Source of the DNA: Rhodospirillales bacterium
GTDB lineage: Bacteria; Pseudomonadota; Alphaproteobacteria; Dongiales; Dongiaceae
Assembly: GCA_009885795.1 (NCBI GenBank)
Contig: VFKA01000008.1
Coordinates: forward strand, 1-64,000
DNA length: 64,000 nt
Direction of reading: 5' to 3'
Below the pieces are notes generated by a model. The model saw only the letters and a list, made by a program, of their open reading frames with translations. It had not been told where the DNA came from and made no database searches. This document shows, piece by piece, positions 1-7,644 of this stretch. The first letter of the stretch is position 1, and each line of letters opens with the position of its first letter. The translations under genes were made by a program, and so were the position numbers.

Positions 1-1463
1 ACGTGCTGGCGCGTTTCATGCGGCTCGATGGCGCACGCGTGATGTTCCTGACCGGAACCGACGAACACGGCCAGAAGGTGGAAAAATCGGCCCGCGCCGC
101 CGGCATGGAGCCGAAGGCCTTCACCGACAAGGTGTCGCAAAACTTCCGCGACCTGGCCAAGGCCATGAACTTCAGCAATGACGATTTCATCCGCACGACC
201 GAGCCGCGGCACGTTCGTTCCTGCCAGGCGATTTGGAAAGCTCTGGAGGAACGCGGCCAGATCTATCTCGGCAGCTATGCCGGCTGGTACGCGGTCCGAG
301 ACGAAGCGTTCCACGGCGAAGACGAGCTGACGACCGGACCCGATGGCAAGAAGCGCGCGCCCTCGGGCGCCGAGGTCGAATGGGTCGAGGAGCCCAGCTA
401 TTTCTTCCGGCTGTCGCAATGGCAGCAACCGTTGCTCGACTTCTACGAGGCCAATCCGCGTTTCGTGGCGCCCGACACCCGGCGCAACGAGGTCATCAGC
501 TTCGTGCGCTCCGGCCTCAAGGATCTCTCGATCTCGCGAACCAGCTTCCGCTGGGGCATCCCCGTCGCCAACGATCCGAAGCACATCATGTATGTGTGGC
601 TGGACGCGTTGACGAATTACATCACCGCCGCGGGCTACCCCGACGTGTCGAGCGAGCGCTTCAAGACCTTCTGGCCGGCCGATCTGCACATGGTCGGCAA
701 GGACATCCTGCGCTTTCACGCCATCTATTGGCCGGCCTTCCTGATGGCGGCCGGCGTGGCCCCGCCCAAACGCGTCTTCGCGCATGGCTGGTGGACCAAC
801 GAAGGGCAAAAGATTTCCAAATCCATCGGCAACGTCATCGACCCGCTGCAATTGATCGAGCGTTACGGCCTCGACCCCGTTCGCTATTTCCTGCTGCGCG
901 AAGTACCGTTCGGCGGTGACGGCGACTTTTCGCACCGGGCGATGGTGCATCGCCTGAACGGCGATCTCGCCAACGATTTCGGCAATCTGGCGCAACGCGT
1001 GCTGTCGCTGATCGCGCGCAACTGCGAGGGCAGGGTGCCGGCGCCGGGCGCGTTCGCGGCGGCCGACCAGGGCATGCTCGATGCTGCCGGCGGATTGCTG
1101 GCGCGCGTGCGAACCGAGATCGAGGAGCAGGCCTTCCACCGCATGCTGGATACGCTTTGGGCGGCGATCGGCCAGGCCAACCGCTATGTCGACGAACAGG
1201 CGCCGTGGGCGCTCGCTAAATCGGACCTTACGCGCATGCGCACCGTCCTCTACACCCTGGCGGAAGTCATTCGCCATCTTGCCATCCTGACGCAGCCGGT
1301 GATGCCCGATTCCTGCGGGCGCATGTTGGATCAGCTCGCGGTGTCATCGGCCGCGCGCGATTTCGCCGGGCTCCCGCGCCGGCTGGAGCCGGGCACGGCG
1401 TTGCCCAAGCCGGTCGGCGTGTTCCCGCGCTTCGTGGAGGCCCCGGGCCCCGCCGGCGAATAA
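1..1463 (+). CDS. metG: Methionyl-tRNA synthetase, 5' end cut by window
   Basis: Charges tRNA-Met with methionine in the cytoplasm. The frame is open from the first base, and the N-terminus with the HIGH motif lies left of the window. The visible 486 residues begin in the catalytic domain just after that motif (LARFMRLDG, then FLTGTDEHGQK). They continue through a connective peptide without the zinc-binding cysteines of the E. coli type, and reach a KISKS version of the KMSKS loop near base 810. The helical anticodon-binding domain follows (VDEQAPWAL). There is no C-terminal tRNA-binding extension. The stop overlaps the tatD start by one base (TAATG), which suggests translational coupling. 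Confidence 0.95.
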   Translation, partial: VLARFMRLDGARVMFLTGTDEHGQKVEKSARAAGMEPKAFTDKVSQNFRDLAKAMNFSNDDFIRTTEPRHVRSCQAIWKALEERGQIYLGSYAGWYAVRDEAFHGEDELTTGPDGKKRAPSGAEVEWVEEPSYFFRLSQWQQPLLDFYEANPRFVAPDTRRNEVISFVRSGLKDLSISRTSFRWGIPVANDPKHIMYVWLDALTNYITAAGYPDVSSERFKTFWPADLHMVGKDILRFHAIYWPAFLMAAGVAPPKRVFAHGWWTNEGQKISKSIGNVIDPLQLIERYGLDPVRYFLLREVPFGGDGDFSHRAMVHRLNGDLANDFGNLAQRVLSLIARNCEGRVPAPGAFAAADQGMLDAAGGLLARVRTEIEEQAFHRMLDTLWAAIGQANRYVDEQAPWALAKSDLTRMRTVLYTLAEVIRHLAILTQPVMPDSCGRMLDQLAVSSAARDFAGLPRRLEPGTALPKPVGVFPRFVEAPGPAGE

Positions 1464-2251
1464 TGCTAATCGACAGCCATTGCCATCTCGACTATTTCGA
1501 GGAACCCGAACTCGACGCGATCATGGAACGGGCCTCGGCGGCCGGCGTCGCCTTCATGCTCACGATCGCAACGCGGCTCGGTGAGTTCGACCGCGTGCGC
1601 GCGATCGCCGAACGCTTCCCCAACGTATTCTGCACGGTGGGCGTGCATCCCCACGAAGCCGCCAACGAACCCGACCTTTCCGCCGGCCGGCTGATCGAGC
1701 TCGCGCAACATCCGAAGGTCGTGGGCATCGGCGAAACCGGCCTCGATTTCCACTACGACCACAGCCCGCGGGACCGGCAGGTCGCGGCCTTCCAGGTCCA
1801 CATCGAGGCGGCGAAGGCTCTCGGCCTGCCTCTTGTCGTCCATAGCCGTAACGCCGACGCGGAAACCGCGGATATGTTGGCAAGAGGCGCTTCGGACGGC
1901 GGCCTCAACGGTCTCATCCATTGCTTTAGCACAACGCGGCAATTATCTGATATAGCATTAGAAATTGGATTTATGATATCGCTATCCGGGATCGTGACTT
2001 TCAAGAATGCGGAGACGTTACGCGCCATCGCCAAGGACATTCCGGCGAACAATCTCCTGGTCGAGACCGACGCGCCTTACCTGGCGCCGATCCCGATGCG
2101 GGGCAAGCGCAACGAACCCGCCTATGTCGCGCACACGGCCGCCTTCCTGGCGGATTTGCGTGGCGAGAGCGTCACCGAGCTGGCCCAGGAGACGACCGCC
2201 AACTTTCTCCGGCTGTTCGGCAAGGCCGCCGCTATCATCGCCGCCCGATGA
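1463..2251 (+). CDS. tatD: TatD family metal-dependent deoxyribonuclease
   Basis: A 262-residue TIM-barrel metallohydrolase of the TatD/YcfH type, a cytoplasmic 3'-5' exonuclease family. The metal ligands are visible: DSHCHLD at the N-terminus, GETGLDFH with its glutamate, HSR, HCFS, and a terminal ETDAPYLAP. The start overlaps the metG stop, and the stop overlaps the next start by 4 bp (ATGA). The metG-tatD-MBL order is common in proteobacteria. Bases about 1921-1985 use A/T-ending codons (TTA, ATA, GCA, GGA) that are rare elsewhere in this window, although the protein there is conserved and uninterrupted. Confidence 0.93.
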   Translation: MLIDSHCHLDYFEEPELDAIMERASAAGVAFMLTIATRLGEFDRVRAIAERFPNVFCTVGVHPHEAANEPDLSAGRLIELAQHPKVVGIGETGLDFHYDHSPRDRQVAAFQVHIEAAKALGLPLVVHSRNADAETADMLARGASDGGLNGLIHCFSTTRQLSDIALEIGFMISLSGIVTFKNAETLRAIAKDIPANNLLVETDAPYLAPIPMRGKRNEPAYVAHTAAFLADLRGESVTELAQETTANFLRLFGKAAAIIAAR

Positions 2252-3027
2252 AGGTGACGGTCCTGGGCAGCGGCGGATCGGGCGGCGTGCCGCTGCTCGG
2301 TGGCGATTGGGGGCGATGCAATCCCGCCAATCCCAAGAACCGGCGCCGCCGTGTCTCGGTGCTGATCGAGAGCGATGCCGCGAAAATCCTTATCGACACG
2401 TCGCCCGATCTCCGCGCCCAACTTCTCGACGCCAAGACCGACCGGTTGGATGGCGTGCTCTATACCCACGACCACGCCGACCACAGCCACGGCATCGACG
2501 AGTTGCGGTACCTGGGGCGGGGCGGGGGAACGGCGCCTTTGCCGGTCTTCGGCACGCGCGAGACCTTGGCGAGCCTGGAGCAGCGTTTCGGCTATGCGTT
2601 CCGGCAGCGGACGGATGGCAGCGGAAGTCTCTACCGGCCGTTCCTGGCGGCTCGAACCATCGACGGACCGTTCCAGATCGGCGATCAGACGATAACGCCC
2701 TTCGAACAAGGCCATGGCTTCGGCTCGGTGACCACCGGCTTCCGCGTCGGGCCCATGGCGTACTCGACCGATGTCGTGCAGCTTGCCGACGCGGCCTTCG
2801 AGGCGCTGAAGGGGCTGGAGCTATGGATCGTCGATTGCCTGCGTTTCGAGCCGCACCCGACGCATGCGCATTTCGACCTGGCGATCTCGTGGATCGAACG
2901 CGTGCGCCCGCGCCGCGCGGTGCTGACCCATCTCAATCATCAGACCGATTTCGACGAGGTGGCGTCGCGTTGCCCGCCGGGCGTCGAGCCGGCCTATGAC
3001 GGGCTGGTCGTGGAGATTGCGGCGTGA
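2248..3027 (+). CDS. MBL-fold metallohydrolase, PhnP-like
   Basis: A 259-residue metallo-beta-lactamase-fold hydrolase. The metal motif is THDHADHSHG near residue 73. Further ligands appear in EQGHGFGS, YSTDV and the late LTHLNHQ histidines. The opening LGSGGSGGVP and the CNPANPKN segment resemble the PhnP group of cyclic phosphodiesterases, but there is no phosphonate operon here, so the substrate is unknown. It overlaps tatD by 4 bp and probably shares its transcript. It could act in RNA or cyclic-phosphate turnover; that is inference. Confidence 0.85.
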   Translation: MKVTVLGSGGSGGVPLLGGDWGRCNPANPKNRRRRVSVLIESDAAKILIDTSPDLRAQLLDAKTDRLDGVLYTHDHADHSHGIDELRYLGRGGGTAPLPVFGTRETLASLEQRFGYAFRQRTDGSGSLYRPFLAARTIDGPFQIGDQTITPFEQGHGFGSVTTGFRVGPMAYSTDVVQLADAAFEALKGLELWIVDCLRFEPHPTHAHFDLAISWIERVRPRRAVLTHLNHQTDFDEVASRCPPGVEPAYDGLVVEIAA

Positions 3028-3072
3028 AAGGCGAAACATACTATACGGTTACCTCAACATACCGATATTTCC

Positions 3073-3088
3073 CATAATAACTATTATG
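3073..3088. promoter_or_regulatory. AT-rich palindrome upstream of the TPR-methyltransferase gene
   Basis: A perfect 7-bp inverted repeat (CATAATA / TATTATG) around a 2-bp centre. It lies in a roughly 60-bp AT-rich patch inside the only sizeable gap of the metG-mazG run, about 35 bp before the next start codon. The size and symmetry fit a dimeric repressor operator. No regulator is identified. Confidence 0.35.
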
Positions 3089-3122
3089 CGATATTTTCAC
3101 ATCCGATCGGGGAACCCGCTCC

Positions 3123-4562
3123 TTGCCCACATCCAATAGCAACGACGATCGCGCGCTCGCGGATGCCTCGGCGATGATCGGGGCGCGGCGCTACCAGGAA
3201 GCCGATGCGCTCCTTGGCCAGCTCGCCGCCGTCCTCGCCCGCGAACCGGAATTCCACCGGCTGCGCGCGCAAGCCGCCAAGGGCATGAAGGAGCCGCTGC
3301 GCGCCATCGAACACCTGCGAGCCGCGATCGCGGCGGCCCCCCGCGTCATCCGTTACCGTGAGGATCTTGCCGACCTCTACCGCAAGACCGGCCGGCCGGC
3401 GGATGCCGTGGCCGAGCTTCGTCAGGCGCTGGCCCTCGACCCGACCGCAATCAAGCCGCGCCTCGGCCTGGCCAGGCTATTGCGCCAGCTCGGCGACAGG
3501 CCATCGGCGATCGCGGAATTAGACCGCGTCGTCACCGCGCCCGGGGCCGATGCCGATGTCCTGACCGAGGCGGCCATGCTCTACGTCAAGCTGGAGGCGC
3601 AAAGTGCCGCGATCCGGGCCATGCGCAAGGCCGCGCAGGCTCGGCCGGGGGATTTCGACGTCCAGACCTGGCTGCGCAAACTCTACACCGACCAAGTCAA
3701 ACCCTGGCATTTCCCGATGATGAACGATCGGCTCCGCGCCGAAGCCTACGAGCAGGCCTTGCGCCGCGCCGTGAAGCCAACGACGACCGTGTTGGAAATC
3801 GGCACCGGCTCCGGCCTTCTCGCCATGATGGCGGCTCGCGCCGGCGCCAGGCGCGTCACGACCTGCGAGACGATCGAGGTCATTGCCGAAGCGGCCTCGG
3901 AGATTGTCCGGCTGAACGGCCTCGCCGACCGCATCGCGGTCATCGCCAAGCCCTCGACCGCGCTCAAAGTCGGCATCGACCTGCCGGAACGGGCCGATCT
4001 CCTGGTCTCCGAAATCCTGAGCGACGCCGTGCTGGGCGAGGACGTTCTGCGCAGCACCGCGCACGCGCGGGCGGAACTGTTGAAGCCCGGCGCGCCGATG
4101 ATCCCCTACGCCGTCGCCGCGGTGGCGCGCCTGGTGGGCGGCCGCGATTTGCTGGAATCGACCCGCGTCGAAACCGTGGCCGGCTTCGATCTCACGCCCT
4201 TCAACCGGTTCACGCCGAGCGTGCTGGCGATCAAGATGGATACGCGCGATTTCGCGGATTTCAGCGCCGACATCGAGGCATTCCGCTTCGACCTCGCCCA
4301 GCCCCCGACCGCGCCCGAGGAAACGCGTCTTGCCTTCGAGGCGACGCGCACCGGCGCTTGCGTCGGCGTGTTGCAGTGGGTGCGGCTCTATCTCGATGCC
4401 GAGACCATTGTTGAAAACCGGCCCGAGGGCCGCTTCACCCCGTCGGCCTGGCGCAGCGTGCTGTTCCCCTTCCCTGCCCCGAGATCGGTGCGCGAAGGCG
4501 AGCGCATCATGATCCGGGCCAAGCACAATCTCATCAGCCTCGCCTTCGCCGAGGCGCCATGA
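3123..4562 (+). CDS. TPR-repeat protein with C-terminal PRMT-like methyltransferase domain
   Basis: A 479-residue two-part protein. Residues about 15-200 form consecutive tetratricopeptide repeats (for example the AVAELRQALALDP type). Residues about 215-330 hold a class I SAM-binding fold with motif I LEIGTGSGLLAMMAA and an acidic strand end TTCE. After it comes SEILSDAVLGEDVL, which matches the glutamate-bearing loop of protein arginine methyltransferases, and then a beta-rich C-terminus. I infer a protein methyltransferase; the target is unknown. The start used is TTG at 3123. An ATG at 3174 is an alternative. The stop overlaps mazG by 4 bp. Confidence 0.75.
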   Translation: MPTSNSNDDRALADASAMIGARRYQEADALLGQLAAVLAREPEFHRLRAQAAKGMKEPLRAIEHLRAAIAAAPRVIRYREDLADLYRKTGRPADAVAELRQALALDPTAIKPRLGLARLLRQLGDRPSAIAELDRVVTAPGADADVLTEAAMLYVKLEAQSAAIRAMRKAAQARPGDFDVQTWLRKLYTDQVKPWHFPMMNDRLRAEAYEQALRRAVKPTTTVLEIGTGSGLLAMMAARAGARRVTTCETIEVIAEAASEIVRLNGLADRIAVIAKPSTALKVGIDLPERADLLVSEILSDAVLGEDVLRSTAHARAELLKPGAPMIPYAVAAVARLVGGRDLLESTRVETVAGFDLTPFNRFTPSVLAIKMDTRDFADFSADIEAFRFDLAQPPTAPEETRLAFEATRTGACVGVLQWVRLYLDAETIVENRPEGRFTPSAWRSVLFPFPAPRSVREGERIMIRAKHNLISLAFAEAP

Positions 4563-5362
4563 ATTCGGCACCCGACGACGCCGACCCGATGGCGCGCCTC
4601 CTTGCCATCATGGAGCGCCTGCGCCACCCCGAGCATGGCTGCCCGTGGGACCGCGAGCAGGACTTCGCCTCGATCGCGCCCTATACGATCGAGGAAGCCT
4701 ACGAAGTGGCCGACGCGATCGAGCGCCGGGACATGAAGGCGCTGTGCGAGGAGCTTGGCGACCTGCTGTTCCAGGTCGTGTTTCACGCGCGGATGGCGAA
4801 GGAGGCCGGTGCATTCGGTATAGAGGATGTCATAAATGCTATTTCTAACAAAATGATAGCTCGTCACCCTCACGTGTTCTCATCGGAACGAATCAGAACC
4901 ACCGAAATGCAAACGATTGCCTGGGAGGAACAAAAAGCGATCGAACGGCGGGAAAGCGGCACTAAAACCGGCACCTTGGACGGCGTCGCCATCGGGCTCC
5001 CGGCGTTGACGCGGGCGGTAAAATTGCAGCAGCGCGCGGCGCGGGTCGGATTCGACTGGCCCGACAGCGCCGGCCCGCGCGTCAAGATCGACGAGGAACT
5101 CGCCGAACTCGATCGCGAGGTGGCGGACAAAGCCGCCCCGGGGCGGGTCGAACACGAGGTTGGCGATCTGCTCTTTGCCTGCGTCAACTTCTCTCGGCAC
5201 TTGAAGCTCGATCCCGAACTTGCGTTGAGAACAGCGAATACCAGGTTCGAGCGCCGGTTTCGCCACATTGAAGAGCGCCTGACGGCCGAAGGGCGCGAAC
5301 CGTCCGAAGCCAGCCTCGGCGAGCTTGAGGCGCTATGGCAGGACGCGAAGTCCGGCGATTAG
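4559..5362 (+). CDS. mazG: Nucleoside triphosphate pyrophosphohydrolase MazG
   Basis: A 267-residue cytoplasmic housecleaning NTP pyrophosphatase that cleaves NTPs to NMP and PPi. Two MazG repeats are visible. The first has CPWDREQDF, the EEAYEV helix and EELGDLLFQVVFHA. The second has EELAELDRE and EHEVGDLLFACVN. These acidic helices bind Mg2+. It is coupled to the upstream methyltransferase gene by an ATGA overlap and is the last gene of this run. Bases about 4815-4970 contain a block of A/T-ending codons unlike the rest of the gene. A palindromic repeat follows the stop. Confidence 0.93.
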   Translation: MNSAPDDADPMARLLAIMERLRHPEHGCPWDREQDFASIAPYTIEEAYEVADAIERRDMKALCEELGDLLFQVVFHARMAKEAGAFGIEDVINAISNKMIARHPHVFSSERIRTTEMQTIAWEEQKAIERRESGTKTGTLDGVAIGLPALTRAVKLQQRAARVGFDWPDSAGPRVKIDEELAELDREVADKAAPGRVEHEVGDLLFACVNFSRHLKLDPELALRTANTRFERRFRHIEERLTAEGREPSEASLGELEALWQDAKSGD

Positions 5363-5400
5363 GGTTCGCTTTCACCAGAAGCTGATTCGCGGCTACGCGC

Positions 5401-5457
5401 CTCATGCTTCGACAGGCTCAGCATGAGGGCCTCACTCTGAGCCTGTCGAAGGGTGAG
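5401..5457. repeat. Interspersed palindromic repeat, family A copy 1
   Basis: Built on a perfect 15-bp inverted pair at 5407-5421 and 5437-5451, with a nested CTCATGC/GCATGAG pair. It lies between the convergent mazG and dehydrogenase genes. Similar copies are at 24183-24238 and 41841-41912. Folded RNA from it could terminate or stabilise either transcript. Confidence 0.85.
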
Positions 5458-5492
5458 GTAGGCTCGGTCGATCAGCTTTCCTCGGCAATCTG

Positions 5493-6374
5493 CTAATCGT
5501 TCGCCAGCAGGTGAATGAGGCTCGACGTGTCCCAGCGCCGGCCGCCGCGTGCCTGGACCTGGGCGTAGAACTGATCGACCAGCGCGGTGCCCGGCAGCCT
5601 GGCGCCATTGCGCCCAGCTTCCTCAAGGCAGATCCGAAGATCCTTGCGCATCCAATCGACCGCGAACCCGAAATCGAATTTGCCGTCGAGCATGGTGTGG
5701 CCGCGGTTTTCCATCTGCCATGACTGCGCCGCGCCCTTGGAGATGACCTCAAGGAGACGCTTGCCGTCGAGCCCGGCCTTGGCGGCGAAGTTGAGGCCCT
5801 CGGACAACCCCTGCAAAAGGCCGGCGATGCAGATCTGGTTCACCATCTTGGAGAGCTGCCCCGATCCCGCCGGCCCCATGAGGACGCAGGCACGCGCATA
5901 GGCATCGATCACCGGCTTGGCGCGCTCGAAGGCAGCCGCCTCGCCGCCCACCATCACCGTCAGCTTGCCTTGCTCGGCGCCCGCCTGGCCGCCCGAGACC
6001 GGCGCGTCCAGAAACAGCTTGCCTTGCCCGGCGGCCTTGGCGTGGATCTCCCGGGCGAGCGCGGCCGAGGCGGTCGTGTGATCGACGAGAATGGCACCCG
6101 GCGCCATGCCGGCGAGCGCGCCCGCATCGCCATGGACGATCGCGCGCACATCGTCGTCGTTGCCGACGCAGGCGAAGACAATCTCGGCGCCCCTCGCCGC
6201 TTCGGCCGGCGTCGGCGCGCGGCGATTTCCATGCTTGGCGACCCACGCCTCGGCCTTCGCCATGGTGCGGTTATAGACCGTCACCCGGTGGCCGGCGGCG
6301 GCGAGATGACCGGCCATGGGAAACCCCATGACGCCCAGTCCAAGGAACGCGACGTTCTTCGATTCGGCCATCAT
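5493..6374 (-). CDS. NAD(P)-dependent oxidoreductase, 3-hydroxyisobutyrate dehydrogenase family
   Basis: A 293-residue beta-hydroxyacid dehydrogenase. It has an N-terminal Rossmann motif GLGVMGFPMAGHL, the substrate-binding DAPVSGG near residue 125, and the catalytic lysine in GSGQLSKMVNQI near residue 175. An all-helical C-terminal domain follows. The family reduces or oxidises small 3-hydroxy acids such as 3-hydroxyisobutyrate, tartronate semialdehyde or succinic semialdehyde. The sequence alone does not fix the substrate. Two adjacent ATGs (6374 and 6371) follow a GGGGA ribosome site. The gene begins 20 bp after the 3' end of tRNA-Lys on the same strand, so a shared tRNA-mRNA transcript is likely. 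Confidence 0.88.
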   Translation of the reverse strand: MMAESKNVAFLGLGVMGFPMAGHLAAAGHRVTVYNRTMAKAEAWVAKHGNRRAPTPAEAARGAEIVFACVGNDDDVRAIVHGDAGALAGMAPGAILVDHTTASAALAREIHAKAAGQGKLFLDAPVSGGQAGAEQGKLTVMVGGEAAAFERAKPVIDAYARACVLMGPAGSGQLSKMVNQICIAGLLQGLSEGLNFAAKAGLDGKRLLEVISKGAAQSWQMENRGHTMLDGKFDFGFAVDWMRKDLRICLEEAGRNGARLPGTALVDQFYAQVQARGGRRWDTSSLIHLLAND

Positions 6375-6394
6375 GATTCCCCGAGGGTTGCCAC

Positions 6395-6469
6395 TGGCGA
6401 GCGCGCCGGGGATCGAACCCGGGACCCTCTGATTAAAAGTCAGATGCTCTACCGCTGAGCTACGCGCTC
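6395..6469 (-). tRNA. tRNA-Lys (anticodon TTT)
   Basis: Cloverleaf read on the minus strand. The 7-bp acceptor stem pairs GAGCGCG with CGCGCTC. The anticodon loop is CTTTTAA, flanked by a TCTGA/TCAGA stem. The T-arm loop contains GGTTCGATCC, and 3' CCA is encoded. It reads AAA/AAG lysine codons. It lies immediately upstream of the dehydrogenase gene and about 45 bp from the coaD-end repeat. Confidence 0.95.
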
Positions 6470-6514
6470 GTCCCGCCGGCGGCGGTTTAGCATGGAGGCG
6501 CCGGCCTCGCCAGC

Positions 6515-6620
6515 TTTGGCTAGACCCGGTCGTCGCCGGCTTCGCCCCCGCGCTCGCGCTCGAACGCCTTCACCAGCCGCTGGGCCACGCGCGGCGAGAC
6601 GAAGGGTGCCACGTCGCCGC
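6515..6620. repeat. Direct repeat R1 (coaD-end copy, left)
   Basis: A 106-bp copy of 7645-7750 with 6 substitutions and no indels. Three substitutions are silent in the coaD frame and three change residues. It sits between tRNA-Lys and the insert gene. Homology stops abruptly at 6620/6621. Confidence 0.9.
6520..6620 (-). pseudogene. coaD: Detached 3' fragment of coaD
   Basis: About 33 codons plus a TAG stop, homologous to the end of the intact coaD at 7650. The fragment reads GDVAPFVSPRVAQRLVKAF and then an ERERGG tail, whereas the intact gene has VVPRL and ERQRGG. There is no start and no catalytic region, so it is not a functional gene. It marks one boundary of the insert. Confidence 0.8.
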
Positions 6621-6657
6621 AACGCCACGCAGCGGCCCGCCTATCGCCCGCCACTTG

Positions 6658-6688
6658 GCCCCGCCCGCGAGGGCGGGGCTTTTCTTTT
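6658..6688 (+). terminator. Strong intrinsic terminator with no gene upstream on its strand
   Basis: A 9-bp perfect GC stem (GCCCCGCCC / GGGCGGGGC) with a GCGA loop, followed by TTTTCTTTT. The T-tract is on the plus strand only. The nearest upstream plus-strand gene is mazG, 1.3 kb away beyond minus-strand genes. It may therefore end an unrecognised transcript or insulate the gene at 6711. Confidence 0.75.
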
Positions 6689-6710
6689 CGACCGCCGCTA
6701 AACTGAGCCG

Positions 6711-7106
6711 ATGCCGAAGAAGTTCTCCGCCCTTGATCTTGGTCCCTTGCCGACCGATCTCATCAACCGCGTGCTCGGCACCGAGCTTGAGCCGGGCGAG
6801 GTCCATATGAGCGGTATCGCCCATCGTCACGCCGCCGAGACCCATCCGAACGATTATCCCCTCTGTGCGCCACTCCTCGGGCGGGCGATCGCCTCGCCTA
6901 CCTATGTCGGCCAAGCTCCCCATCACGCGCGGAACATCGAGCTTGTCCGGCGATTCCCCGGCGATCCCGGTGGAGCGCTGCTGCTGGCGGTTGGCATCGA
7001 GCGCGATGACAGAGGCCGCTACCGAGTGAGGTCGTTCTATCTCATCGGCGAGGACGACGTGGAGCGGAGGAGGCGGAAAGGCTATTTGCGGCCTGCGGTC
7101 AAATGA
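6711..7106 (+). CDS. Small protein resembling phage-type BECR-fold nuclease domains (PBECR-like)
   Basis: A 131-residue soluble protein without signal peptide or membrane segment. The pattern GIAHRHAAETHPNDY, then SPTYVGQAP, NIELVRRF, a strand LLLAVGIE, RVRSFYLI and a final ERRRRKGYL matches my recollection of barnase/EndoU/colicin/RelE-like (BECR) domains. Those are found in phage and conjugative-element polyvalent proteins, where such domains act as RNases or toxins. Here the domain stands alone inside a segment bounded by coaD-end repeats. No immunity gene is evident beside it. The assignment is by pattern only. It could also be a phage-derived protein of other function. Confidence 0.5.
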   Translation: MPKKFSALDLGPLPTDLINRVLGTELEPGEVHMSGIAHRHAAETHPNDYPLCAPLLGRAIASPTYVGQAPHHARNIELVRRFPGDPGGALLLAVGIERDDRGRYRVRSFYLIGEDDVERRRRKGYLRPAVK

Positions 7107-7132
7107 AAGGCGCCGCTTCAAGGCGGCGCCTT
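7107..7132 (+). terminator. Hairpin directly after the insert gene
   Basis: A 10-bp perfect stem (AAGGCGCCGC / GCGGCGCCTT) with a 6-nt loop, starting at the base after the stop codon. The T-run is short (TTC), so it may act as a weak terminator or as a 3' end stabiliser. Confidence 0.6.
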
Positions 7133-7644
7133 CATATCCGGGACCGGGTGCCAATCCGGTATCTCTTTCGCCCTCGCGGGCTACTCTCCCCGACTTGCGG
7201 CCGGGGGCATGGGGTGGCCGTTCCCACCTCGGCGGATGATGGAAATGTAACCTTTGCGGGTTAAGGATTCAAGAACAATCGGATGCAGCGAACATGGAAG
7301 CGGATCATGCGCGCGATCGAGACCAGCACTCATGTCGCCATTGCGGTGAGTACGTACACCTTCGACAATTCGACGACGGTGCGGATATCCGTCGCCGATT
7401 GCGTGGCGGTTGTCTCTTGCGGATCGTACCGCGGCCCGCCTTGATGATCGGGCCATGCAATCGCGCACGTTGCCAGCCGATCATCCGCAGTCAGGCAGCC
7501 ATGTGGCGTGTTCGAATGCAGGGCCTGCCACCGAGTCGCCGCAGCAGCAGTCGTGATCCCGCCGGGAGCCATCCACCCACGATTCCGGTCAAGCCGCTAC
7601 CCGGGAGACAGCAACGGCAAAGGCGATGCCGGCTTCAAGGCCGG
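7133..7644. other. Right part of the insert, no confident gene
   Basis: About 510 bp between the hairpin and the coaD-end repeat. One short reading frame, 7283-7444 (+), would encode 53 residues starting MQRTWKRIMRAIE and containing a hydrophobic VADCVAVVSC stretch. An AAGGAT-like ribosome site lies upstream, but I see no family. A weak CCGGC/GCCGG hairpin next to the coaD stop (about 7628-7644) may serve as the coaD terminator. No integrase, transposase or tRNA is visible. Confidence 0.4.

Noticed and set aside
7181-7468. A 95-residue minus-strand frame in the insert
   Set aside because: Arg-rich composition, no ribosome site and no recognisable pattern.
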